DNA of 64,000 bases from Pelagibius litoralis (lineage in GTDB: Bacteria > Pseudomonadota > Alphaproteobacteria > Kiloniellales > Kiloniellaceae): NCBI RefSeq assembly GCF_011683915.1, contig NZ_JAAQPH010000013.1, forward strand, positions 62,001 to 126,000. The letters are read 5' to 3'. Positions within the stretch are counted from its first letter, which is position 1. The number at the start of each line of letters is the position of its first letter. A model generated the notes under the pieces. That model did not search any database and had not been told where the DNA came from. It saw only the letters and a program-made list of their open reading frames with translations. Position numbers and translations under genes: made by a program. This document shows, piece by piece, positions 44,711 to 54,431 of this stretch.

Positions 44711-45534
44711 TGACTTTCGTTTTACTTCTATTCAAACCCTTCTATCTGTGAGAGAGATTCGTTCAAGACATTGATTTGTTTAATCAAAAAACAAAGAATT
44801 CAGGGAATTTATGTTCGGAACTACTAATCACACCATAGATAGCACTTCGCTCAGATCGCACCTCCCTTACCGATCATCTAGATGATGATGCGCCCTGTCG
44901 GACGCGCCAGGAAGTCATGGCCGGCAAGGTCGCTACACCGCGCGGCGGAGCAACTTGATTAAGCGCCCAATCGCAGTACCGCTGGTTCGAGTCTCCGCAT
45001 CCGGGTCATGGCACCGCTCGTCAGGCTGCAAGATGTTGGGTCATCGCAACTCAACCGCTGGTCAAAAGTGCTATTGCCATCAAATCGCCATAGCACCAGA
45101 TCGGCCAACCACCGAAAGCCGTTGCCAGTTCCCGTAACGTCCGCACGTTAAACAGTGTAACGCCCGTCTACTCTCACTCGATGGTGCCGGGCGGCTTTGA
45201 GGTGACGTCGTAGACCACCCGGTTGATGCCGCGCAGATCATTCGAGGCCGGCGAGCGGCGCGGGTTCACGCTCGGCGCCTTTCAGCCTCTGATGTTCAAA
45301 GGCTTGGAAATGGGCGGAGAAGAAATCGGCGCCCGCATGTAGCGCGACATGAAACAGGCCCGCAGCACCTTCGCCCCATTGAAAGAAGAACGGCGGATCC
45401 AAGCCGCCAAGTAGCCGACGTTTCTATCCGGCCCAGACAGCTTGACTGACCGGCTAATTTTATTGATCTGGAATTACCCCGTTGATTCAAGTATTTTCGC
45501 TGCGGGAAATTACTATGCCGCAAGGGCGAATATT
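44711..45534. other. Decayed interval inside the guaA islet
   Basis: No intact gene is seen. It includes a divergent copy of the guaA 3' end (listed separately) and, at about 45260-45412 on the plus strand, a possible remnant frame with one in-frame TAG (MFKGLEMGGEEIGARM, stop, RDMKQARSTFAPLKEERR). Base composition changes from AT-rich (44711-44880) to GC-rich (44880-45420) and back to AT-rich, as expected of stacked insertions. A tRNA T-arm-like string (GGTTCGAGTC, near 44987) does not fold into a tRNA. Confidence 0.5.
45168..45235 (+). repeat. Attachment-site-like repeat, copy B (orphan guaA 3' end, divergent)
   Basis: 68 bases aligned to the end of guaA (46411-46478) with six differences, all at third codon positions of the guaA frame. 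Five are synonymous; one turns the Trp codon of IEWE into TGA. The pattern shows it once belonged to a working guaA of another lineage and was carried in. It has the same orientation as copies A and C. Confidence 0.75.
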
Positions 45535-46311
45535 TTGAATACGATAGATAACGTCTCAAAAACTCTTCAATCCGCCTATGACGAGCAATACACGGACAGT
45601 ATGACGGAGTGGAGAGAACTCGGCGGCAGATACAAGGCTCAAAACATTATCGATGTCTGCAAGGGGTACAGCTTTTCCAAAGTACTAGAGTGCGGCGCAG
45701 GTGAAGGCAGCATCTTAAAAGAACTCGAAAAAAAAGAGTTCGCCCCGAGGCTATATGCTCTCGAACTGTCCGATAGCGGGATATCTCAAATAAGAAAAAG
45801 ACAGATGAAGTCTTTGAACGAGGTATTGAAGTTTGACGGCTATAACATTCCCTATCCAGACAAAGAGTTTGATCTCGCTTACTGCTCGCACGTCATCGAG
45901 CATGTGGAGCACCCGAGAATTCTTCTAAGGGAGCTGAAAAGGGTCAGCGAATACCAAGTCTTCGAGATTCCGCTCGACTATTCGCCAAACGCCGATGAGA
46001 AAGTGCACCACTTTCTTTCCTATGGCCACATCAACATTTTCACGCCCAGCCTGTTCAAGTTCTTACTCAAATCGGAAGGCTTCGAGATATTAAGCGAGCG
46101 CTTTACACAGTCCCATGAAGAGATCATCCGCTTCAACTGGTACAGAAACCAAGGGCTGCCGAAGTCTCTTAAAAACGAGATCAAGCTCAGACTTCGCCCT
46201 CTACGTAATAACGTCAAACGGTTCGTTTACGGGAAAAAACGCCACGAAGAGTTCGGGCACTCCGCCTATACTTGCCTGGCAAAAAGCCGTGGCGAGTTGA
46301 AAATATTCTAG
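45535..46311 (+). CDS. Class I SAM-dependent methyltransferase
   Basis: About 258 residues. KVLECGAGEGSILKELEKK is the SAM loop, LYALELSDSGISQI the second motif, and DLAYCSHVIEHVEHPRILLREL the post-motif of Methyltransf_11-like enzymes. The C-terminal part has a basic tail. The family usually begins near SAYDEQYTDSMTEWRELG, so a start at TTG 45535 (AAGGG upstream) or ATG 45601 is likely. The frame is open to a TTG at 45442, but the extra part looks non-coding. AT-rich codon use contrasts with guaA next door. It may modify a surface glycan or small molecule; the substrate is unknown. Confidence 0.7.
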   Translation: MNTIDNVSKTLQSAYDEQYTDSMTEWRELGGRYKAQNIIDVCKGYSFSKVLECGAGEGSILKELEKKEFAPRLYALELSDSGISQIRKRQMKSLNEVLKFDGYNIPYPDKEFDLAYCSHVIEHVEHPRILLRELKRVSEYQVFEIPLDYSPNADEKVHHFLSYGHINIFTPSLFKFLLKSEGFEILSERFTQSHEEIIRFNWYRNQGLPKSLKNEIKLRLRPLRNNVKRFVYGKKRHEEFGHSAYTCLAKSRGELKIF

Positions 46312-46374
46312 AGCAGATTCACCTTGTCGGATGGAATCGCCGGAGGCGATTCATCGACGAGGTGAATCTGCTCT
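46310..46374. terminator. Large hairpin between the islet methyltransferase and guaA
   Basis: AGAGCAGATTCACCT (46310-46324) pairs perfectly with AGGTGAATCTGCTCT (46360-46374). An inner imperfect stem, GATGGAATCGCC with GGCGATTCATC, fills most of the loop. The methyltransferase stop codon lies inside the left arm. There is no long U-tract, so it may be a repeat-type hairpin (REP-like) that stabilises or ends both convergent transcripts. Confidence 0.65.
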
Positions 46375-46410
46375 AACTATTTGATGTAAGAGATTTCTGG
46401 AGCGCGGGAA

Positions 46411-46428
46411 CTACTCCCACTCAATAGT
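46411..46428 (+). repeat. Attachment-site-like direct repeat, copy C (native 3' end of guaA)
   Basis: CTACTCCCACTCAATAGT encodes, on the minus strand, the final residues and stop of guaA. It is the right-hand partner of copy A at 43012-43029. Elements with tyrosine recombinases that use the guaA 3' end are known in other bacteria. Confidence 0.72.
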
Positions 46429-47958
46429 TCCCGGCGGCTTTGAGGTCACGTCGTAGACCACCCGGTTGATGCCGCGCACCTCGTTGATGATACGGGTCGC
46501 CGCCCCGGCCAGGAACTCGTGGTCGAAGGGATAGCTCTCGGCCGTCATGCCGTCGGTCGAGGTGACCGCGCGCAGGGCGCAGACGTAGTCGTAGGAGCGG
46601 GCATCGCCCATCACCCCCACGGTCTTCACCGGCAGCAGCACGGCAAAGGCCTGCCAGATGGCATCGTAGAGCCCGGCCTTGCGGATGGCATCCAGATAGA
46701 CCGCATCGGCCTTGCGCAGGATATCGGCCTGCTCGCTGGTGACCGCCCCGGGGATGCGGATCGCCAGGCCGGGCCCGGGAAAGGGATGCCGGCCGACCAG
46801 GCGTTCCGGCAGGCCGAGTTCGCGCCCAAGATCCCGGACCTCGTCCTTGAACAGCTCGCGCAGCGGCTCCACCAGTTGCATGTCCATGCGCTCCGGCAGA
46901 CCGCCGACATTGTGGTGCGACTTGATGGTCACGCTGGGCCCGCCGGTAAAGGAGACCGACTCGATGACGTCGGGATAGAGGGTGCCCTGGGCCAGGAAGT
47001 CGGCGCCGCCGATCTTCGCCGCCTCCTCCTCGAAGACATCGATGAAGGTGCCGCCGATGATCTTGCGCTTGCGCTCCGGATCCTCGACCCCCGCCAGCTT
47101 TCCGAGGAAGAGATCCTTGGCGTTCCGGTGCACCAGGGGAATGTTGTAGTGGTGGCGAAAGACCTCGACCACCTCTTCGGCCTCGTTCAGCCGCAGCAGC
47201 CCGTGGTCGACGAAGATGCAGGTGAGCTGCTCGCCGATGGCTTCATGGATCAGCACCGCAGCGACGGAGGAATCCACACCGCCGGAGAGGCCGCAGATCA
47301 CCCGGGCATCGCCGACCTGCTTGCGGATCGCCTCGACCGCCTGCTGGCGGAAGGCCGCCATGGTCCAGTCGCCGCTGCAGCCCGCGACTTTATGGGTGAA
47401 GTTCGCCAGCAGCTTGGCACCGTCGGGCGTGTGCATGACCTCGGGATGGAACTGCACGGCATAGATCTGCCGCGCCTCGTCAGCCACCACCGCAAAAGGT
47501 GCGCCCTCAGAGGTTCCATAAACCTTGAAGCCCTCGGGCAGGCGCACCACGCGATCACCGTGGCTCATCCAGACCTGGTGCTTCTCCCCCGTGGCCCAGA
47601 TGCCCTCGGTCAGGCTGCAGTCGGCCTGCATCTCCACGAAGGCCTTGCCGAACTCCTGATGGTCCGAACCCTCGACTTCGCCGCCCAACTGGGCGCAGAG
47701 GGTCTGCTGGCCGTAACAGATGCCGAGGATCGGAACCCCGAGATCGAAGACCTGTTGCGGCGCGCGGGGTGTGTCGCTGCCGGTCACCGAGGCCGGGCCG
47801 CCGGAAAGGATGACCGCCTTGGGGGCGAAGTCCGTAATCCGCTGTGGGTCGGTATTGAAAGGAAAGATCTCACAGTAAACCCCGCTCTCGCGCACACGGC
47901 GGGCGATGAGCTGGGTCACCTGGGATCCAAAATCAAGAATCAGGATACGATCGGTCAT
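46411..47958 (-). CDS. guaA: GMP synthase (glutamine-hydrolysing)
   Basis: Converts XMP to GMP. The 515-residue protein has the class I glutamine amidotransferase domain with Cys in ILGICYGQQ (C81) and the His-Glu pair in [11 protein letters not shown]. The ATP pyrophosphatase domain has the PP-loop [12 protein letters not shown] (about 225), and the C-terminal dimerisation domain ends in GTIEWE. The reading frame is intact although its 3' end serves as an insertion hotspot; integration rebuilds the last codons. Its partner guaB is 2 kb away on the same strand. Confidence 0.97.
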   Translation of the reverse strand: MTDRILILDFGSQVTQLIARRVRESGVYCEIFPFNTDPQRITDFAPKAVILSGGPASVTGSDTPRAPQQVFDLGVPILGICYGQQTLCAQLGGEVEGSDHQEFGKAFVEMQADCSLTEGIWATGEKHQVWMSHGDRVVRLPEGFKVYGTSEGAPFAVVADEARQIYAVQFHPEVMHTPDGAKLLANFTHKVAGCSGDWTMAAFRQQAVEAIRKQVGDARVICGLSGGVDSSVAAVLIHEAIGEQLTCIFVDHGLLRLNEAEEVVEVFRHHYNIPLVHRNAKDLFLGKLAGVEDPERKRKIIGGTFIDVFEEEAAKIGGADFLAQGTLYPDVIESVSFTGGPSVTIKSHHNVGGLPERMDMQLVEPLRELFKDEVRDLGRELGLPERLVGRHPFPGPGLAIRIPGAVTSEQADILRKADAVYLDAIRKAGLYDAIWQAFAVLLPVKTVGVMGDARSYDYVCALRAVTSTDGMTAESYPFDHEFLAGAATRIINEVRGINRVVYDVTSKPPGTIEWE

Positions 47959-48033
47959 GCAGTGCTTCCGAATTGAGCGGGCGGACAGGGCCCGCCGAGG
48001 CTGTGATACAAAGACAGGCTGGGCCGCGGTCTA

Positions 48034-48576
48034 TCAAACACCGCTCTGCGCCAGCCAGGATTCCAAATCAGGCCAACCGTAGGCCAGCTCTTCCAGCGCG
48101 ACACCGGCGAACTTTTCCATCCGTTCACCGGCATGCTCGCCGCCCATGGCCTGATAGAAAAAGCGCGAGGGGTTCTCGGCCAGTACCCAGACAAAGGCGC
48201 CGCGGTGCCCCTCTTTCGCCAAGGCTTCAAACGCCGTCGCGAGCAACCGGCGCCCCAGCCCCTGGCCCTGCCAGTCCACCGTGATATAGAGGGCGAAGAC
48301 TTCGCCGCTATAAGGCTGCTCCTTGCTGCGCGACGGCCCGAAAGACACGAAGCCGACGATCTCCTCATCGACCTCAGCCACCATCAGGTCATTGCCCTTT
48401 TCTGCCTGGGCGGCCGCCCGGTGCCATTGGGCCGATGCGCGGGCCACGGTCATGCGCGCCAGATAGTCGGTCGGCACCAGGCCGGCATAGGTGCTCTGCC
48501 AGGTCTCGACATGAACCCTGGCGATCCCGTCGGCATCGCGCGTCAGCGCCGGGCGCAGAACGGCGACCTCGGTCAT
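48034..48576 (-). CDS. GNAT family N-acetyltransferase
   Basis: 180 residues. The GNAT acetyl-CoA motif is DWQGQGLGRRLLATAFEAL (about 100-118), preceded by beta-4 (GEVFALYITV) and followed by RFFYQAMGGEHAGERM. The opening LRPALTRDADGIARVHVETW is typical of the RimI-like branch. The substrate cannot be told. It overlaps the end of rsmB by 4 bases (ATGA), so it is translated together with that gene. Confidence 0.88.
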   Translation of the reverse strand: MTEVAVLRPALTRDADGIARVHVETWQSTYAGLVPTDYLARMTVARASAQWHRAAAQAEKGNDLMVAEVDEEIVGFVSFGPSRSKEQPYSGEVFALYITVDWQGQGLGRRLLATAFEALAKEGHRGAFVWVLAENPSRFFYQAMGGEHAGERMEKFAGVALEELAYGWPDLESWLAQSGV

Positions 48577-49880
48577 GCCGGCCCCTCCCGCTGGAGGATC
48601 GCGACGAAAAACCCGTCCGTGCCCTGCCGGGCCGGCGTCAGCGTCAGAAACGGCCCGTCGCCGGGAAAGGCACCGCCGATCACCCGTTCCCAGGTTTCGG
48701 CGGCGGGATGTAGGGAGAACTGCGGATGGTTCTGCAAAAATGCTTCCACCTGATCCTCGTTTTCTTCCGGCAGCAACGAACAGGTAACGTAGACCATTCG
48801 GCCACCGGGCCGCACCAAGGCCGCTGCCTTTGACAGCGTTTCCTGTTGGGCAGCGCGATAGCGCGCCAGGTCCGCCGGGGTCAAGCGCCAGCGCGCATCC
48901 GGTTGCCGCCGCCAGGCACCGGTCCCCGAGCAGGGGGCATCGATCAGGACACGGTCGAAACAGGCGGCCAGGTCTTCCGCCCCGGCCAGATCGGCAAGCA
49001 CCCGGCGCTCCACGAAATCGGCGCCCGCCCGGCGCAGACGCGCCACTGCACGGTCCAGACGTGCCCCGTCGACATCCGCCGCCAGCAGGCATCCCTGCCC
49101 CGCCATGGCGGCGGCCAGCGCCAGGGTCTTGCCGCCGGCACCGGCACAGACATCGGCAACGGCCATGCCGGGCGCCGCATCGCAAAGCAACGCCGCAAGT
49201 TGCGACCCCTCATCCTGGATCTCGACCAGGCCACCGACATAGGCACGGCTCGATCGCAGGGCCCGCCGCCCCGAGACGCGCAGGCCCAGGGGTGACAGAG
49301 GTGTCGGTTCCGCTTCGATCCCCTCTGCCGCCAGGGCGGCAAGGGCCGCGGCTCTATCGGTCTTCAAGGTGTTGCAGCGCAGATCGAGTGGCGCTTCCTG
49401 CAGGAGGGCATCCAGTTCAGCCTCGACCGCCGGCCCGAATGCCCGGGTGAAGCTCGGCATCAGCCAGCCGGGAGTTTCGTGACGCACCTCTTCCGGCTGA
49501 GCATCCGTCGAAAGCGCCTGTCCCTGCAGGCTCTGCAGGACCACCCCTTCGTCCTGGGTCAGCACTGCAGGCCCATAGCCTTCGCCGTTGCACAGCCCTT
49601 CAAGGGTCTCGACGGTCTCCTGGCCTGAGAGCAGCAGGAAGGCCAGGGTTTCGCTTCGGCCCCAGGGCGGTCTGCCCTTGCATTGCCCGAGGTGCCAGGC
49701 AAGCCGCGCCCGATGCCGCAGGACGGCGTATGTCAATGCGCTGATCGCCCGGCGATCCTTGGAGCCGATGTATCGGCGCTGGCGGTAGTAGTCGGAAACC
49801 GTCTGTTCGGCCGGACGCGCGGCCTGATCAAGCTGCCCGACAACCTCGATCACCGCCTGGATACGCGCCGCCGGCGTCAT
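48573..49880 (-). CDS. rsmB: 16S rRNA (cytosine967-C5)-methyltransferase RsmB
   Basis: 435 residues: an N-terminal NusB-like RNA-binding domain (about 1-140) and a C-terminal m5C methyltransferase domain. SAM loop is AVADVCAGAGGKTLALAAAM; the two catalytic-site cysteines lie in IDAPCSGTGAWRR and VYVTCSLLPEEN. These mark the Sun/RsmB family. The GNAT gene is coupled downstream and guaB lies 73 bases upstream on the same strand. Confidence 0.92.
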   Translation of the reverse strand: MTPAARIQAVIEVVGQLDQAARPAEQTVSDYYRQRRYIGSKDRRAISALTYAVLRHRARLAWHLGQCKGRPPWGRSETLAFLLLSGQETVETLEGLCNGEGYGPAVLTQDEGVVLQSLQGQALSTDAQPEEVRHETPGWLMPSFTRAFGPAVEAELDALLQEAPLDLRCNTLKTDRAAALAALAAEGIEAEPTPLSPLGLRVSGRRALRSSRAYVGGLVEIQDEGSQLAALLCDAAPGMAVADVCAGAGGKTLALAAAMAGQGCLLAADVDGARLDRAVARLRRAGADFVERRVLADLAGAEDLAACFDRVLIDAPCSGTGAWRRQPDARWRLTPADLARYRAAQQETLSKAAALVRPGGRMVYVTCSLLPEENEDQVEAFLQNHPQFSLHPAAETWERVIGGAFPGDGPFLTLTPARQGTDGFFVAILQREGPA

Positions 49881-49953
49881 CGCCGCCCCGCCTTGCGGCC
49901 ATCAGGACACAATTCAGGCCCTGCGAAATGGCGGAATGAAAAAAGGCCGGCGA

Positions 49954-51549
<1,596 letters not shown>

Positions 51550-51617
51550 TCATCGCGCCAGCCCGGCCAATCAGGCAACCTGACCGCATTCACCATGGAT
51601 TTCCGGGGAAAATCGCC

Positions 51618-52067
51618 ATGAAATCTGTTCGTAGCTGGATTGTCGTCGCCGATGGTGCCCATGCCCGTATTCTTGAGAACGACGGTCCGGGCAAGGGATT
51701 GACGCCCCTGACGGCGGAAGAGACGAATCGAACGCCCAGGCCGAGTCGGGAAATCGATGCCGACCGGCCGGGCCGCACCCACGACCGGATGGGCCCCGGA
51801 CGCCATGCCATGGAGCCACCCAGCGACGCTCATCGAAACGAGAAACGGCGCTTTGCCGAGGATCTGGCGCAGCAGCTCAATACCGCCGTCCTGCGCCATC
51901 GCTACGACCGCCTCATCCTGATCGCGCCGGCCAAGACCCTGGGTGACCTGCGCCGCTCCCTCAACAAGGAAGCAACGGCGCGCATTCACGGTGAGCTGCC
52001 GAAGGACCTGACCCCTATTGCCGACGGGGACCTGGCGGACCATCTTGCCGAGGTGATCGCGCTCTAG
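51618..52067 (+). CDS. Host attachment protein family (Host_attach, PF10116-like)
   Basis: 149 residues. [17 protein letters not shown] at the start, a variable middle ([19 protein letters not shown]) and [20 protein letters not shown] at the end match the Host_attach family, named from Agrobacterium and related to eRF1 domain 1-like folds. The name reflects one early genetic link; a general role is unknown. The frame is open upstream to 51438 without similarity. It overlaps the end of the convergent rlmE by 4 bases. Confidence 0.82.
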   Translation: MKSVRSWIVVADGAHARILENDGPGKGLTPLTAEETNRTPRPSREIDADRPGRTHDRMGPGRHAMEPPSDAHRNEKRRFAEDLAQQLNTAVLRHRYDRLILIAPAKTLGDLRRSLNKEATARIHGELPKDLTPIADGDLADHLAEVIAL

Positions 52068-52855
52068 TCGTCGCGCGCCTCGCCGCCGCGACCGCGAAAG
52101 CCGAGCGCCACCAGGTACATTTCCGACGAATCGGCCCGGCTGGCCGCCGGCTTCACATGGTGAACCTTGGCGAAGTCGCGTTTCAGGGCGGTCAGCAGAT
52201 CCCGTTCCGTGCCGCCCTGGAGCACCTTGGCCACGAAGGCGCCGCCCGGGGCCAACACCTCCTGGGCAAAGAGCAGCGCCGACTCGGCCAGCGCCATCAC
52301 CCGCAGGTGGTCGGTCTTCGCGTGACCGGTCGAGGCCGCGGCCATGTCCGAAAGCACAATGTCAGCAGGGCCGCCAAGGGCGGTCTTCAAGCGCCCCGGC
52401 GCGTCCTCGTCCAGAAAGTCGCCGACCAGCAGGTCGGCGCCGGAGACCGGCTCGACCTCCAGCAGATCGATCCCGATGATCCGGGTCGCGCGGCCGCAAC
52501 GCTCTGCCACCACCTGGGCCCAGCCGCCGGGGGCGCAGCCCAGATCGACCACCCGCAAGCCGCTCTTGAGAAAATGAAAGCGATCATCCAGCTGAGAGAG
52601 CTTGAATGCCGCCCGTGAGCGATAGCCGCGCTTGCGGGCCTCGGCAACGTAAGGGTCGTTCAGCTGACGTTCGAGCCAGCGCGCCGAAGAGGCCGAGCGC
52701 CGTTTGGCGGTCTTTACCCTGACCTTCAGATTGCGGCCGGAAAGGTCCCGACCGCTGCCGCCTGCTGACGAGCCGCCGCGTGAGCCGCCTGCCCCACGGC
52801 CGCCGCCCTGTCCGCCGGAGCGCCCGCCCGAGCGCCCGCTTGGTGATCGCGCCAA
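52064..52855 (-). CDS. rlmE: 23S rRNA (uridine2552-2'-O)-methyltransferase RlmE with Gly/Ser/Arg-rich N-terminus
   Basis: 263 residues. Residues 1-40 are low-complexity Gly-Ser-Arg sequence; the FtsJ domain follows. The K-D-K-E catalytic set is visible: Lys in [11 protein letters not shown] (K85), Asp in [10 protein letters not shown] (about 171), Lys in FVAKVLQGG (about 210), and Glu in [13 protein letters not shown]. The SAM loop is [15 protein letters not shown]. The enzyme methylates the A-loop of 23S rRNA late in 50S assembly. It lies 12 bases after ppx on the same strand. Confidence 0.93.
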   Translation of the reverse strand: MARSPSGRSGGRSGGQGGGRGAGGSRGGSSAGGSGRDLSGRNLKVRVKTAKRRSASSARWLERQLNDPYVAEARKRGYRSRAAFKLSQLDDRFHFLKSGLRVVDLGCAPGGWAQVVAERCGRATRIIGIDLLEVEPVSGADLLVGDFLDEDAPGRLKTALGGPADIVLSDMAAASTGHAKTDHLRVMALAESALLFAQEVLAPGGAFVAKVLQGGTERDLLTALKRDFAKVHHVKPAASRADSSEMYLVALGFRGRGGEARDD

Positions 52856-52867
52856 ACTCTTGCTTCC

Positions 52868-54028
52868 TTATGTGTCGCCTGCCGCCCGGGCTGCCTGGCC
52901 GCCGCCGGACCCAACGGGGTGAGGCATTGTCGCACCCTGAATCATAGTATAGAGCATTCCCTCACGCAGGCCCCGGTCGGCAACCCTCAAGCGCTCGGCA
53001 GGCCAAAGATTACACAGCGCCGTCAGGATGGCACAGCCGGCCACCACAAGGTCCGCCCGCTCCTCGCCGATACAGGCATGTCCCGCCCGCTCGCCATAAC
53101 TCATTCCGGCAATCCGGCTGCAGATCTCATGGACGGTCTCCATCTCCAGATAGCGTCCATCGACCGTGGCCCGGTCGTAACGCGGCAGATCGAGATGGAC
53201 GCCGGCCAAGGTCGTCACGGTTCCGGAGGTCCCCAGCATCTGCACCTTGCTGTCGGCGACCGCCGCGCGGACGTCATGCTGCCGCGCAAAATCGGCGATT
53301 GATTCATCCATCGCCGCCACCATCGCGTCATAGTCGCCAGGCGTCAGATCGACACCGCCAAAGCGCTCCGCCAGGGAAATCACGCCGATCGGAACCGAGG
53401 CCCAGGCAAAGAGCGACAGGTCCGCCCCGATGAGCCCCCGCGTTCCATTCCCCTGCGCCCCATTACTGCCGGCGGAACCCGATTGCGCTGTCTCCGCCGC
53501 CTTCAACCAGCAGATTTCCGTGCTGCCGCCGCCGATATCGAAAAGCAGGATGTCCGGCACCTCAGGGTCGATCAGAGGGGCACAGCCGCAGATCGCCAGC
53601 TTCGCCTCCTCGTCCTGGGATATGATTTCCAGCTCGATACCGGTTTCCTGCCTCACCGTCGCCAGAAAAGCCTCGCAGTTATCAGCCTGGCGGCAGGCCT
53701 CGGTAGCGACCGCGCGCACCTGGGTGACCCCCCGGCGCCTTATTTTTGCGGCACAGACCTTCAGGGCCTCCAAAGTCCGCGCCATGGCCTGGTCCGAAAG
53801 CTTGCCGGAAGCCGACAAGCCCTCCCCCAGGCGCACGATCCGCGAAAAGGCGTCGACGACCCTGAAGCCCTCCTGCGAGGGCCGGGCGACGAGCAGGCGG
53901 CAGTTGTTGGTGCCCAGGTCGAGCGCTGCGTAGACCCCGTTGCCACGCGCCGCCCCGTCCGGGCGCCCAGAACCCCCGTTCCGCCTGGCCCGACCGGACC
54001 GGCGCCGCCCGTTTCCGAAGGCTGCCAC
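52868..54028 (-). CDS. ppx: Ppx/GppA family phosphatase (exopolyphosphatase type)
   Basis: 386 residues with the ASKHA fold: phosphate-1 loop VYAALDLGTNNCRLLVA (about 32-48), RAVATEACRQADN, and phosphate-2 loop ILLFDIGGGSTEICW. It hydrolyses polyphosphate or (p)ppGpp; which one is not clear from sequence. The shorter length than E. coli Ppx (513) is usual in alphaproteobacteria. The start is GTG 54028 with AGGAG about a dozen bases upstream; the first 30 residues are Arg/Gly-rich and unconserved. The ppx-rlmE pairing is common in this class. Confidence 0.9.
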   Translation of the reverse strand: MAAFGNGRRRSGRARRNGGSGRPDGAARGNGVYAALDLGTNNCRLLVARPSQEGFRVVDAFSRIVRLGEGLSASGKLSDQAMARTLEALKVCAAKIRRRGVTQVRAVATEACRQADNCEAFLATVRQETGIELEIISQDEEAKLAICGCAPLIDPEVPDILLFDIGGGSTEICWLKAAETAQSGSAGSNGAQGNGTRGLIGADLSLFAWASVPIGVISLAERFGGVDLTPGDYDAMVAAMDESIADFARQHDVRAAVADSKVQMLGTSGTVTTLAGVHLDLPRYDRATVDGRYLEMETVHEICSRIAGMSYGERAGHACIGEERADLVVAGCAILTALCNLWPAERLRVADRGLREGMLYTMIQGATMPHPVGSGGGQAARAAGDT

Positions 54029-54237
54029 GTAGAATAAAACTCCTGTTCTTCCCGGCCGGGCATTGGCCGCCGGCCGTTACCGGTCATCATAACGTGAAGC
54101 CGGGCTTTCGCGCCAGCCTCGGCCCCTCGGCCGGTCGCAGGTAGTCGCCAGAACAGGACGAAAATCAGTTGAAAAGCCCCCGTCGGTAGGACTATGTAAA
54201 GCATTCGCGCGCTATCGAGGGTGCTGGCCCGGCCTTT

Positions 54238-54311
54238 TGGGGGATAGTTTAGCGGTAGAACTCTCGGCTCTGACCCGAGCAACCCTGGTTCGAATCCAGG
54301 TCCCCCAGCCA
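54238..54311 (+). tRNA. trnQ: tRNA-Gln (anticodon CTG), CCA encoded
   Basis: Full cloverleaf: acceptor TGGGGGA (54238-54244) with TCCCCCA (54301-54307), D-arm with AGCGGTAG, anticodon stem CTCGG/CCGAG with loop CTCTGAC (anticodon CTG), and T-arm CCTGG-TTCGAAT-CCAGG. The discriminator is G and the 3' CCA is encoded. The integrase gene begins 121 bases downstream, so the tRNA 3' end is the likely attachment site of the island that follows. Confidence 0.95.
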
Positions 54312-54431
54312 AACCTTTGATTTATCACGCATTTTAGCCAATTCGGCGGCGCCTGACGCCGCCGGCGCGGGTGTGACACAACCCTGTGACACATTTACCG
54401 CCGGCGGCCCCTCGAACAGGGAGCTGCGGCC

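Noticed and set aside
44975-45010. A possible tRNA near GGTTCGAGTC
   Set aside because: The T-loop-like string has no matching T-stem, and no acceptor or anticodon stem could be folded around it.
43012-46428. CRISPR array or tandem repeat locus
   Set aside because: There are three copies only, at kilobase spacing and of unequal length, each matching guaA coding sequence; this is an integration-site pattern, not an array.
46519-47976. A 485-codon plus-strand frame across guaA
   Set aside because: Antisense to guaA with its catalytic motifs intact on the minus strand; composition is typical of shadow frames.
53761-54312. A minus-strand frame containing MAGGPGFEPGLLGSEPRV
   Set aside because: This is the translation of the antisense of tRNA-Gln and its flank, a well-known spurious protein pattern.
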